Assembly: GCA_001970955.1 (NCBI GenBank)
Contig: MPUH01001015.1
Coordinates: 1 to 26,217, forward strand
From: Stentor coeruleus
Lineage: Eukaryota > Ciliophora > Heterotrichea > Heterotrichida > Stentoridae
Length of the DNA stretch: 26,217 nucleotides
Reading direction: 5' to 3'
The notes below the pieces were generated by a model, which saw only the letters and a list, made by a program, of their open reading frames with translations, was not told where the DNA came from and searched no databases. Every line of letters begins with the position of its first letter. Position 1 is the first letter of the stretch. Below, one piece after another: positions 8,351-17,376 of the stretch. The position numbers were made by a program, and so were the translations under genes.

Positions 8351-9496
8351 ATGGCGCTCGGGCACTTCTCCTATGACAATCCAGGCAAGATATTCTTTGA
8401 AGAGTGGGACTCTAAGACCGACAAAGAAATCCTAGACGCATCAATTGCTACAAATCAATTCAATAATGATTCAAGTATAGCATTCGATAATGGAACTCTT
8501 TACGAATCCCCAAAAGGGCTTATCCAGCATCGTATTATCAGTGACTTAGAAGAATCATCAATCCAAAAAAAATCCCGTAAAGAACTAATATACAAAATTA
8601 ACGATATGCTAAAAAGAAATGGCTTCAGTATATTAAAATCATCATCACATTGTTCTTTATTAAACACAATCAAAGATATATTAGAATACATTGAAAATAT
8701 AACTCAAGACATAAACTTTAAATCATTTGAAGGGATTTTCAATAAGTTTTTCAATAAAAAAATCGACAAAAACAGTAAATTTGATTTATCTGTTATAAAC
8801 ATCCTCACAGCTTATGAGATGCAAAAAGGGAATTTCCAAAAGGAAATCGACAAACTTTCTAAAGAACTCTTAGAAAAAAACAAAAAAATGCTTCAAATTG
8901 AAGAGGATTTAAAACAAGGATATCAAGTACTTAATGAAATGCAAGATAAACTTATTGTATTAGAAAATAGAGGATATGATTATGGTATAGATAAAAGGGA
9001 AATAAAAGATGATGATGCTGAAAATCAAGAAATTATCAATAAAGTGTGTAAAATATTAACTTTAAGACAACCTATACAAATACCTTCAGCTGTGAGTAAG
9101 ATGGAGAAAGTATTGAGAGCAGTTCCACAAATGGAAAGTTTTATTAAGGAAGTTTATAGAATTGTTTCTTTTGAAGAAGATATTGAGAAAGTTAATATGG
9201 AAATTGCTGTGAAAGTTTTAAAGAGGAAAATGGAATTTAAAGATATGAAGAATAAGGGTAAAAATGTACAGAGAGGTATGCAGACTAGGTTTGAGCAGGA
9301 GGTTGTTGAACATTTTAAACATCTTTTTGAGATTAATAAGGATGATGATGTTATTGAGACAATGGATCAGGTGTTTTTATTTGTCCATGAATTGAAGTCA
9401 TTTTTAAAAGGAATTAGAGGGGCTTTGGGTTTAGATGAAGATGTTACAGTAAATGGAATATTGCTAAGACTAAAGCGTATTATTTACGGTCCCTAA
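8351..9496 (+). CDS. CEP70-like centrosome/basal-body coiled-coil protein
   Basis: A 381-residue single-exon protein. Helical segments occupy 73-135, a coiled coil runs from about 154 to 206, and two helical blocks follow at 225-275 and 315-378. The carboxy-terminal block, HLFEI (324-328) followed by a Val-x-x-x-Met segment, LKSFLKGIR and ALGLDEDVTV (358-367), resembles the end of CEP70, a centriole and basal-body protein conserved in ciliated eukaryotes. That match is from memory of the family pattern and is moderate; a search would settle it. The protein is shorter than animal CEP70 (about 600 residues). The start is the first ATG after the G-poor leader. Confidence 0.7.
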   Translation: MALGHFSYDNPGKIFFEEWDSKTDKEILDASIATNQFNNDSSIAFDNGTLYESPKGLIQHRIISDLEESSIQKKSRKELIYKINDMLKRNGFSILKSSSHCSLLNTIKDILEYIENITQDINFKSFEGIFNKFFNKKIDKNSKFDLSVINILTAYEMQKGNFQKEIDKLSKELLEKNKKMLQIEEDLKQGYQVLNEMQDKLIVLENRGYDYGIDKREIKDDDAENQEIINKVCKILTLRQPIQIPSAVSKMEKVLRAVPQMESFIKEVYRIVSFEEDIEKVNMEIAVKVLKRKMEFKDMKNKGKNVQRGMQTRFEQEVVEHFKHLFEINKDDDVIETMDQVFLFVHELKSFLKGIRGALGLDEDVTVNGILLRLKRIIYGP

Positions 9497-9752
9497 CTTT
9501 AATAATAACTAAAATGCTTTCAGCATTATATAAAAATCACAATCCTTTAATCATAAAAAACTTCATTTAAAACTTACATAATTATCCTAACATCAAAAAA
9601 ATTTCTTTATATCCAAATCACTATACTCTCTTCCTTATTACCATAAACTTTCAACTAACCCTTCAATCTAAACCATAATCATACCAAAAATCCTCATCAT
9701 CTAAAAATAATCAATCCAATTCATTCCATAACCCATAAAATGTCTTCTATAA

Positions 9753-11057
9753 ATGGATATCATAGCAAGTGTTTTTGACTCCAAAAGCAAATGCTTTAAA
9801 TGCAAAACTCACTTCAAACTAGTCTCAAAACGTAGAAAATGCATTAAATGCGGTACCATCTAGCCAGGTAAAATTTTCTGCAAAGCTTGTAGTATAAAAA
9901 TAATCGTCCCTGGATTATTTACTAACAAGCGATATTGTGTCGATTGTCATCAAAAGTATTTCACAAAATCTCCATCAAAATCCTCTAAAAAAACCAATCC
10001 TCCAGTCCCAACATCCAAAGGTCATGATGAAGTTAAAGCTGACCTTCAAATAACAGAAGAAGAATATGAAAACAATAAACAATCAATTGTTGATGTTGTA
10101 AAAACTATAAACGAAGGAGTAAAAATAATGCCAAGAGCCTCAAGTGTAATTTTTATATAGTTCATAAGATCAGGAAATCAGCATCTTCAACTTATACAAG
10201 AAGATCCATTAATTTATTATGAAATACTAAGCAAATTAGGTGAAGGTGGTGCAGGAAGTGTTTATATGTGTAAAAAGAAATTAACAAATGAGAATTTTGC
10301 TATAAAAAGAATTGAAATAAAACATGATCATCATAGAGAACTTATATTAAATGAAATTGTATTAACAAAACTTAGTGCAAGTCCTTATATTGTAAATTAT
10401 TATGAAAGCTATGATTATGATGGGTTTGTTTGGCTTGTGGTGGAGGTTATGAAAACAAGTTTGACAGATTTTATATTGAGTAATGTTGGGAAAATACATG
10501 AGAGGGTTATTGCATATGTGATGAGAGAGATTTTATTTGGGTTAAAAGATATGCATGATAGTTTTAGAATACATAGGGATATTAAAAGTGATAATGTTCT
10601 GTTGTCGTTGAATGGGGCGGTTAAATTGGCTGATTTTGGATATGCGGCACAGTTGACTCAAGAACAGGTTGTTAGGCATAGTGTTGTAGGAACACCCAGT
10701 TGGATGGCACCTGAACTAGTTACTGGAAGTGATTATGGAGTGGGTGTTGATATTTGGAGTTTAGGAATTGTTGCTATTGAAATGGTTAATGGCGAGCCAC
10801 CGTATTTAGATGAGAGTCCTATGAGAGCGTTGTATTTAATAGCAACTAAACCATCTCCATCAATACCAAGAAATGAAGGGTGGAGTGAAGAATTCATAAG
10901 CTTTGTAGATTTTTGCTTAGCTAAAGACCCTCTTGAACGCCCGAACTGTAATCAGCTCCTTCAACACCCTTTAATAACCCAAGTAAATGAAGAAGATAAA
11001 GAATATTTTATAAGTATTCTCTCAGCTTGGGCAGATAAAAGACGCCATAAAAGTTAA
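9753..11057 (+). CDS. FYVE-like zinc finger fused to PAK/STE20-type kinase
   Basis: Exons are 9753-9852, 9868-10145 and 10161-11057 (424 residues). Both 15-nt introns carry an in-frame TAG, and splicing restores the motif CGKIFCKAC. The amino terminus is a FYVE-like finger with eight cysteines (14, 17, 30, 33, 38, 41, 57, 60). It keeps a basic RRK before Cys30 but lacks the HH of the PI3P-binding RRHHCR motif, so lipid binding is uncertain. The kinase begins at about 145: Gly-loop GEGGAGSV (153-160), Lys175, Glu191, HRDIKSDN (264-271), DFG 284-286 and GTPSWMAPE (303-311), which is typical of PAK/STE20 kinases. Ser300 sits near the PAK activation-loop Thr position. No CRIB domain is visible, so Rac/Cdc42 control is not supported. 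The kinase should be active, perhaps on endosomal or other membranes. Confidence 0.9.
9853..9867 (+). other. 15-nt intron in FYVE-kinase gene
   Basis: The sequence is GTACCATCTAGCCAG, with an in-frame TAG. Splicing yields Cys-Gly-Lys-Ile-Phe-Cys, restoring a zinc-finger core. It is unusually C-rich compared with the other three, which are nearly pure A/T between the ends. Confidence 0.93.
10146..10160 (+). other. Second 15-nt intron in FYVE-kinase gene
   Basis: The sequence is GTAATTTTTATATAG, with an in-frame TAG at its end. Removing it joins the linker after the zinc finger to the kinase domain in the same frame. Confidence 0.92.
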
Positions 11058-11141
11058 GGATAGATTTATTATTAGTAGTTAGTTTTTAATAGTATTCTAT
11101 AAAGTATTTAAGATTATAAATGAACATTTTTTTTATAGATA

Positions 11142-11268
11142 ATGCAAACACTATTTGCAAGAATTTTAAAATTACTCTATATAATTTAGTATGGAAAAAA
11201 TCTCNATGCAAACACTATTTGCAAGAATTTTAAAATTACTCTATATAATTTAGTATGGAAAAAATCTC
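11142..11268. repeat. Direct duplication across a single N (assembly overlap)
   Basis: Bases 11142-11204 and 11206-11268 are identical 63-nt copies separated by the N at 11205. The second copy contains the true start of the B-box/RING gene. An unmerged contig overlap is the simplest reading, and the real intergenic distance is about 64 nt shorter. Confidence 0.9.
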
Positions 11269-12169
11269 TTGTATTTCATGTTTTAGCGAAGCTGATTTTG
11301 TTTGCAAATGCTCAGGAGCCAATGAGTACTTCTGTGAATTACACTTAAAAAACCATGCTTCAATTCTAAAATCCCATTCAATTATCCCTTGCAAAATAAA
11401 AATCGAGGAATCTTCTAAGAAGAAATTTTTGACTAAAATCAGTGATTTAAAAAAAAATACTTTAAATTTGAAGAACTGGGTATTACAATTTTTATATGCT
11501 CAAATGAAAATACTAGAAAACTCCACAAAAAATGCTTTAAAAAATCTTTCAGAATTCGACAAATATTTAGACCATATAATTATCTATTCAGAGTCCTGCA
11601 CTTCTATTCAAATTCAAGAAAACTTCGCATTTATAGATTTATGTCTTCAAGACCCATCAGCAACAGATTTACTAACAATAGATATTTATCCAAGAATATC
11701 CATAACAAATCCTCTTGAAATTTCATATTCAAATGAATCTGTTATAAACCTCTTCAAATCTATCCAAAAATCAAAAATCCTAAATAACAATAATTCTTTA
11801 TTTAATAAACCATACAATCAACCTGAAATAAATATAAACAAAAATGAATTTAAAGCTAACTTATCAAATAGTAAATCAAATAAGAATATTGAATATCATG
11901 AAAGTATAGGAAATCAAGAACATAAACAATATACTGATAGAAATAATAAAGAAAAATTTGGAAGATGTATAATGTGTGATAGTTTTGATGATATAATAAC
12001 TAGACATTGTGGTCATAATTCATGTAAAAAATGTTTAAAACAGAGATGTGTGGTATGTGGACTTGATGATGAAGTTTTTAATAGAAATGTACCGATTGGT
12101 ATTAGTGGTGATACTAACTTTAAACCAAATCGAGGATCTTTTTTCAATGCAAAAAAAAGAAAGGATTAG
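11255..12169 (+). CDS. B-box-like and C-terminal RING zinc-finger protein
   Basis: A 304-residue single-exon protein. The amino terminus carries a B-box-like finger: Cys6, Cys9, Cys17, Cys19, Cys27, His30 and His34. A helical, probably coiled-coil region follows (about 50-110), then an Asn/Ser/Lys-rich disordered stretch (about 175-232). The carboxy end holds a compact C3HC4 RING: Cys238, Cys241, Cys252, His254, Cys257, Cys260, Cys265 and Cys268. TRIM proteins have RING, B-box and coiled coil in that order; here the RING is last. A ubiquitin E3 ligase role is inferred. The final gap between the last two cysteine pairs is very short (four residues), so E2 binding is not assured. The first ATG lies within a sequence duplicated at the N at 11205. 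The stop is TAG. Confidence 0.8.
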   Translation: MEKISCISCFSEADFVCKCSGANEYFCELHLKNHASILKSHSIIPCKIKIEESSKKKFLTKISDLKKNTLNLKNWVLQFLYAQMKILENSTKNALKNLSEFDKYLDHIIIYSESCTSIQIQENFAFIDLCLQDPSATDLLTIDIYPRISITNPLEISYSNESVINLFKSIQKSKILNNNNSLFNKPYNQPEININKNEFKANLSNSKSNKNIEYHESIGNQEHKQYTDRNNKEKFGRCIMCDSFDDIITRHCGHNSCKKCLKQRCVVCGLDDEVFNRNVPIGISGDTNFKPNRGSFFNAKKRKD

Positions 12170-12241
12170 TATTAAGCTTAGGTAGTTATAATAGAGTTTC
12201 GTAAAATATAGCCTTTTATCATAGTTTTCCTTCTTATATAA

Positions 12242-12679
12242 ATGGCAGATTCCCAACCAAAGAAAAGGACCTTTAGACGCTACACGTACAAAGGGATAGA
12301 TCTTGAGGACTTGGTGAAAATGGAAAGAGACAAATTTGTGAAAATGCTTGGAAGTAGAGCAAAACGAAGACTAGTCAACAGAGAAGTTCCTCACAAATAC
12401 ATCCGTTTTTATAAGAAATGTGTGGCTGCTAAAAAGGATGTTCCCTTGGGTGAGAAGCCTAAAGCAGTAAAAACCCATCTAAGAAATGCGATTATTCTTC
12501 CAGAACTTGTTGGGTCTGTAGTTGGAATTTACAATGGTCGTACATTCGTCCCAGTTGAAATCAAACCTGACATGATAGGAAGATATCTTGCTGAATTCTC
12601 GATTACCTATAAACCAGTCAAACATGGAAGACCAGGTATTGGAGCTTCTAAAGGTTCGACAGCAGTAGACCTTAAGTAA
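12242..12679 (+). CDS. RPS15: 40S ribosomal protein uS19 (RPS15)
   Basis: A 145-residue protein of exactly the usual eukaryotic length. It matches uS19 throughout: FRRYTYKGIDLEDL near the start, SRAKRRL (38-44), the HLRNAIILPELVG core, GRTFVPVEIKPDMIG and the closing HGRPGIGASKGS. uS19 sits in the head of the small ribosomal subunit, near the decoding site and the bridges to the large subunit. The gene has no intron. It starts 72 bp after the previous stop, so the promoter must be compact or overlap the upstream 3' region. The stop is TAA. Confidence 0.97.
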   Translation: MADSQPKKRTFRRYTYKGIDLEDLVKMERDKFVKMLGSRAKRRLVNREVPHKYIRFYKKCVAAKKDVPLGEKPKAVKTHLRNAIILPELVGSVVGIYNGRTFVPVEIKPDMIGRYLAEFSITYKPVKHGRPGIGASKGSTAVDLK

Positions 12680-13253
12680 TAGAGTTTATTGTTGAAATTT
12701 ATTACAGGAATTTTGTATAGAAGGTAACTTTGAAATATGAGTTTTTTTAGTATTTTATATAATAAGTTTAGGTGCTTTTTTTTTTTTGAGAATTAGATTT
12801 AGAGGTATTGGATATGTTTAGAAGATGGTATTTAAAAAGGATTTTGTGTTTAAAGTTGTTTTGTAAGACTTGTTTTGTTTCTGTTTGATTAGAAATGGAA
12901 TCAGGAAGTTAGAATAAAATAAAGATATTTAATACAATTCTTTAACTCTAAAACATGAAAGAATTACTTATTAAAATATCATTAAAGCCCATTAAATAAA
13001 TTTTATCACTAGAAATCTAACAAATAATAAATATTCTATGTTAATTCTAAATATTGTATCCTCGGTCGAAAATTTTAATTAATTCTAACATTTTTCTCAT
13101 TAACTTCCAAATCATTCCATAATAAATCACTTGAAATCATATCCATTCTTTCATAATTTCTTAGACAAAAATATTCCTGAATCTCTAGTGAGATCTAATC
13201 TTATCTAAAAAATCAAATTTAAAATTTACGCAACCAACATTTCGTAGAAAGCG
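12680..13253. other. Intergenic region, no gene seen
   Basis: The left part is T/G-rich with poly-T runs (for example about 12778-12787), the right part C/A-rich from about 13040. No open frame, RNA gene or repeat was recognised. Confidence 0.55.
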
Positions 13254-13830
13254 ATGATTATAATGTTAATTAATAAGTCTAAAATAACTGACTATCCCTC
13301 AGATTTTTCAGTTAAAATGACTAAAAACGAGTATTCTCCAGGTCTAGATCCAAGTTATGAAGGACCTACAAGAGCAGGCCCTGAAGACATTGAATCTTTT
13401 CCAAGCATATCAGAATCAGAAGAAGATTATACATCAGAAACTATAAATTCTACTGATGTCAATTTAATCCTAGAAAAAAATCAAAAAATAGCTTCACAGA
13501 TCGAAAATCGCTTAGAGCAACTCCAAACAAAAACCCAAGAAATTTCAAAGGTCAAATTTTCAAATTTCCCTTCAAAAAATGTATCATTCGATAGATGCAA
13601 GGAGCCAGGCGAAAATCGGAAATATAGATGTTGAGTCTATAAAAAACCTAAAAGATCAGCAGGACTATATTATGAAACTTATAGAACAAGCTAGCACATT
13701 ACAGACAGAAGTTGATTGTAGTTATACAGTGACTAAAAAGAATACAGAAAATAGTGAACTAGAAACAAAAGAGCAAATTAAAGTTGAAAAATGCGGTTAT
13801 GATGGGGCATGTGCTTGTTTTTTGATTTAA
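13254..13830 (+). CDS. Small coiled-coil protein with CAAX-like end, one frame break
   Basis: Two overlapping open frames share one apparent protein. The first (13254-13634) is acidic and Ser/Pro-rich, then helical. The second continues in the +1 frame and ends at TAA 13828-13830 after Cys-Ala-Cys-Phe-Leu-Ile. The last four residues fit a CAAX prenylation box with a nearby cysteine that could be palmitoylated, suggesting a membrane-attached protein. No 15- or 16-nt intron fits. The likeliest junction is the six-A run at 13574-13579 (one base too many), or a 28-nt GT...AG stretch at 13581-13608. An internal ATG at 13317 is another possible start. The family is unknown. Confidence 0.55.
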
Positions 13831-15349
13831 AACTTTGAGTAAACTTTTTTTCATATAAAACATGATGTATTATTCTTAATTAGAATAGTAAACTACAAGT
13901 TTTTAGCGTAGTTATATGTAAAAGTGGAAATAATGGCTGAAATAGGAATAAATTTGGTATGGGTTAAAAATAATGGAAGACATAATTAAATTTTAGATAA
14001 AAGAAAAGTAATTTATATTAAGATAAAAGTTTATATCGGTTTTATAAAGCATAACATAAAATTATTAAAGTATATTCATAATCTTGAGATCTTAATATTT
14101 ATATTGGTTTACCACTTTGCATATCAAAAAATAAAAATTTCGCTTGACGCTAATGATATCCTTTTTACTATAAATTTGTATATATTTTTATTGGTTTCAC
14201 CAGAATTAAGAATGTGTAGTACGGTTCAAATGATGAAAACTTCAAGATTAAAATTGTTTTAAAATTGAATAACAAAAAGAATAATAAACTTGAGTATTTT
14301 TAGGATTTTATAGCATATCAAAAGAGGTAAAAAAAATTAAAATCCTTGGAGGCTAAATAATTGAATATAATAAGGAAAAATTAAAAGAAAGCAAATAAGA
14401 ATAATTATTAAAGGTAATTTAAACACAAAATATAGTATTTTATTGAATGATAAGTCTAGTCTAATAACTAATCCCATGAATTTATTAAAATTTTAATAGT
14501 CAGTTCTCTTAAGATTATCCTTAAAGCTTATAATGCAGAGCTTCTATCAACTATTTTAACCCCCTGCGTGATCGCCACTGGTAACTTCGTTTTCTGATAT
14601 TCTAATTAAATTTCTTCTCACCTATAAACTTTTTGTTGCATTCAATATCAGTAATCCCAAGTTATAAAAATCCTACACAGACAATTTTTCCATGCTTTAA
14701 ACCTGTAAAACTATCCGTAAATTAAATCTCAAAAATTTTTTCCAGTACTTTATTCCAAAACTCGAAATTCAGCTTCTAAAAATCGAATTTTTCTTTATCA
14801 TCCAAATTTACTTCCTACAACAACCTCCTACCCTAATCTTAAAAATTTCCTCAATCAAATCCTAACTTTTGCCAAACCTCTTTCTTATCAGTTTCTTATT
14901 TTTCAACCTAATTTTCTCTCTACCTATGCTCAAGAATCTACCTTAACAACCCCATATTCCCTTCAACAAATCTCATACAAAAACTTACTCCAAGCCTCCT
15001 TCCCTTTGCCAAAAAAAGGTAATTTTTTTTTATAAAATATCCTCAGTCTAAATCCTCAAAGCGCAAACCCAAACTTCTTTGCAAACAATTTTAACCCTTT
15101 ATATTCCCACAAAATTCTTTATCAAATCAAAGGTAAAATTTAACTTCCTTCCATCTTTAACTCTATGTTATGCTCACGCAACACTAATCTTATAATATTT
15201 TCCATCATCACTCTTATCTTTAACACCCTATCAACACCCTAACACCCTAACACCCAAAGCTTTAAAAAAAAAAACTCAATAAAAATCCTCAATATAATCA
15301 GAATAGAATTAAACTGTCCCTTTAATCTTTGCTTAAATATGGATCACAA
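13831..15349. other. 1.5-kb gene-free region, C-rich in its right half
   Basis: This is the longest stretch without a gene. The left part (to about 14530) is plain AT-rich. From about 14560 the plus strand is strongly C-rich and G-poor: 14821-14880 has 21 C and 1 G. The telomere-like block at 15221-15255 is near its right end. No RNA gene was recognised. Confidence 0.55.
15221..15255. repeat. Interstitial telomere-like repeats (CCCTAACA permutation)
   Basis: The unit TAACACCC occurs at 15221-15228, 15240-15247 and 15248-15255, with a variant 11-nt unit (TATCAACACCC) between the first and second. CCCTAACA permutations are the telomere repeat reported for Stentor and Blepharisma. The C-rich strand points as it would at a left chromosome end, with the CDPK gene as the first gene inside. 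Confidence 0.7.
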
Positions 15350-15716
15350 GTGCATATAAATGGGTAATACCTGTGGGAAAGTTGAAAAGGAAGCGCCTAA
15401 AAACCAAGGAGATAATTTTGCCCTTAATAAACGTGATTTAGTTCGAGTTAAGACCACAAATATTCGTGACGATTATAGTATCGGCGATAAAATCGGCAAT
15501 GAGAAATTCGCTGCTCTCCATAAATGCAAAAGNGTACATATAAATGGGTAATACCTGTGGGAAAGTTGAAAAGGAAGTGCCTAAAAACCAAGGAGACAAT
15601 TTTGCCCTTAATAAACGTGATTTAGTTCGAGTTAAGACCACAAATATTCGTAACGATTATAGTATCGGCGATAAAATCGGCAATGAGAAATTCGCTGCTC
15701 TCCATAAATGCAAAAG
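15350..15716. repeat. 183-nt duplication across a single N, with substitutions
   Basis: Bases 15350-15532 and 15534-15716 are near-identical, separated by the N at 15533. Four substitutions separate them (15352, and three in the coding part, two of which change residues: Ala/Val and Asp/Asn). Both copies hold the start of the CDPK gene, but only the second continues. This looks like an unmerged overlap between two haplotypes or macronuclear variants. Confidence 0.88.
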
Positions 15717-16998
15717 TAAACAGACTGGGCAAAGACTTTTGGTTAAAATATTTTCTGTAACAGCAATTGAACCTAAAGCCCTTGAATCTTTTATACAAGA
15801 AGCTGAATTATTAAGAGAAGCTGATCATCCTAATATTATCAAAGTTATTGATATTTATAAGGATGAAACAAATGCATATATTGTCACTGAATATTGTAAA
15901 GGAGGAGAGTTACTAGAGAGGATAACAGAATTAGGATCTTTAAGTGAAAATAAAGTCGCATCTTATATGAAACAGATAATATCAGCGGTTGTTTATTTAC
16001 ATAGTAAAAGGATTATTCATAGAGATTTAAGATTAGAGAATGTTATGTTTTTGAATAAAGACAAGGATTCATGCTTGAAACTCGTAGAATTCGGCAGTTG
16101 TAAGCATTTTGAAAAAAATGTCCGGGTTCTTGAAAGAGTTGGCAGTCCTTATTTTATGAGTCCTGAAGTTATTCTTGGGAACTTTGATTCTAAGTGCGAT
16201 GTGTGGAGTCTTGGAGTTATGATTTATGTCCTACTTTCTGGGTCTACACCTTTTGTTGGAAGCACTGAAACAGAAATCATGCAGTCTGTGTTAACCTCAG
16301 AACTACTCTTTGAAGGAAAGAAATGGAAAAAAATCTCTAATGAAGCCAAAAACCTTATAAGATCCTTACTCAATAGAAACTCCAAAGAAAGACCAAATGC
16401 TAAACATGTACTAAATGACCCTTGGATTAAACAAAGAGCTGAAAATAAAGTTGCAGATAATGAAATAATAAGCTCAACCTTATCAAATCTTAACCAATTC
16501 GATAACCAAAGCAAACTTCAAAGAGCAACATTAGCTTTTATAGTATCTCAAATAATGTCATCAGATGATGTTGGGGCATTACAAAATGTATTTAAAGAAA
16601 TTGATAGTAATGGTGATGGGCTTTTAAGTAAAAAAGAAATTCGTAAAGCTTTAGAAAGCAATACTGGATATAGCGATAATGATATTGAAATTCTTATTTC
16701 AAAAGTAGATCTTGATCAGAATGGGTTGGTTAATTATTCTGAATTTCTTGCTGCAACTGTTGATTGGAATAAAGAAATGTCAAGAGATAGACTAGTACAA
16801 GCTTTTAAAGCTTTAGATGCTGATCATAGTGGGAAGATTAGTAAGGAAGAACTTATGGCAGCATTTGGAGGAAGCCATACGAGCAGTAAAATTTTTAAGG
16901 AAATGATTAATGAAGCCGATATTGATGGGGATGGGGAAATTGATTTGGAAGAATTTTGCACTTATATGGAGAATTTTAAGGAGCGGGTGAAATCGTAG
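15544..16998 (+). CDS. Calcium-dependent protein kinase with degenerate catalytic core
   Basis: A 484-residue CDPK. MGNTC at the start predicts myristoylation of Gly2 and palmitoylation of Cys5, hence membrane attachment. The kinase domain spans about 38-300, followed by an autoinhibitory/junction region and four canonical EF-hand loops at 354-365, 389-400, 425-436 and 459-470. The core is unusual. The Gly-loop keeps only its first Gly (GNEKFA 46-51). The catalytic-loop Lys is Arg (HRDLRLEN 159-166). The metal-binding DFG is EFG (182-184). Lys68 and Asp161 remain. Activity is therefore doubtful; a calcium-controlled pseudokinase or weak kinase is possible. Full-length coding starts after the N; a truncated copy of the first 58 codons precedes it. 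The stop is TAG. Confidence 0.92.
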   Translation: MGNTCGKVEKEVPKNQGDNFALNKRDLVRVKTTNIRNDYSIGDKIGNEKFAALHKCKSKQTGQRLLVKIFSVTAIEPKALESFIQEAELLREADHPNIIKVIDIYKDETNAYIVTEYCKGGELLERITELGSLSENKVASYMKQIISAVVYLHSKRIIHRDLRLENVMFLNKDKDSCLKLVEFGSCKHFEKNVRVLERVGSPYFMSPEVILGNFDSKCDVWSLGVMIYVLLSGSTPFVGSTETEIMQSVLTSELLFEGKKWKKISNEAKNLIRSLLNRNSKERPNAKHVLNDPWIKQRAENKVADNEIISSTLSNLNQFDNQSKLQRATLAFIVSQIMSSDDVGALQNVFKEIDSNGDGLLSKKEIRKALESNTGYSDNDIEILISKVDLDQNGLVNYSEFLAATVDWNKEMSRDRLVQAFKALDADHSGKISKEELMAAFGGSHTSSKIFKEMINEADIDGDGEIDLEEFCTYMENFKERVKS

Positions 16999-17376
16999 AG
17001 TTATTAAGTTAAGAATAGATTTTTTAATTATAATTAAGCATTGAAGAAAAGTGGATTTTTTAATGGTAAGAGGAATATATAATTATAAGGGTTTATATAT
17101 TATGTGTATAATAATAGGTTAACTTTAACATAAACTTGTGTAGTAATTTAATATAAAAAGCATAATCAAACTAAAAATCTAACTTAAAACCTCAAACCAA
17201 ATCCCCAAAATTCAAAGTTTCTCTTACCATATACTATCCCTAAAAGCTAAACTCCCTTCTTTCCTATCCAAAAACAACTTCCTCAACAAAACCATCCATT
17301 TATTACCCATTATCCTTCTCTCACCATAAACTCTAAATCCTCCTCCTCTATATTTTCCTAAATAATAAAGTTTTAA
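16999..17376. other. Intergenic region, no gene seen
   Basis: T/G-rich on the left and C/A-rich with almost no G from about 17160 to the next start. No motif or RNA gene was recognised. Confidence 0.55.

Noticed and set aside
9753..10160. In-frame TAG codons as evidence for UAA/UAG read as glutamine
   Set aside because: Both TAGs sit inside 15-nt GT...AG segments whose removal restores a zinc-finger motif, and all other genes are open in the standard code with normal TAA/TAG ends.
10266..11057. A kinase gene starting at 10266
   Set aside because: That ATG lies after the glycine-rich loop; the frame continues upstream through two introns to the zinc finger.
15360..15532. A separate short CDPK-like gene in tandem
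   Set aside because: It is the first copy of the 183-nt duplication before the N at 15533 and stops at the N; an assembly overlap explains it.
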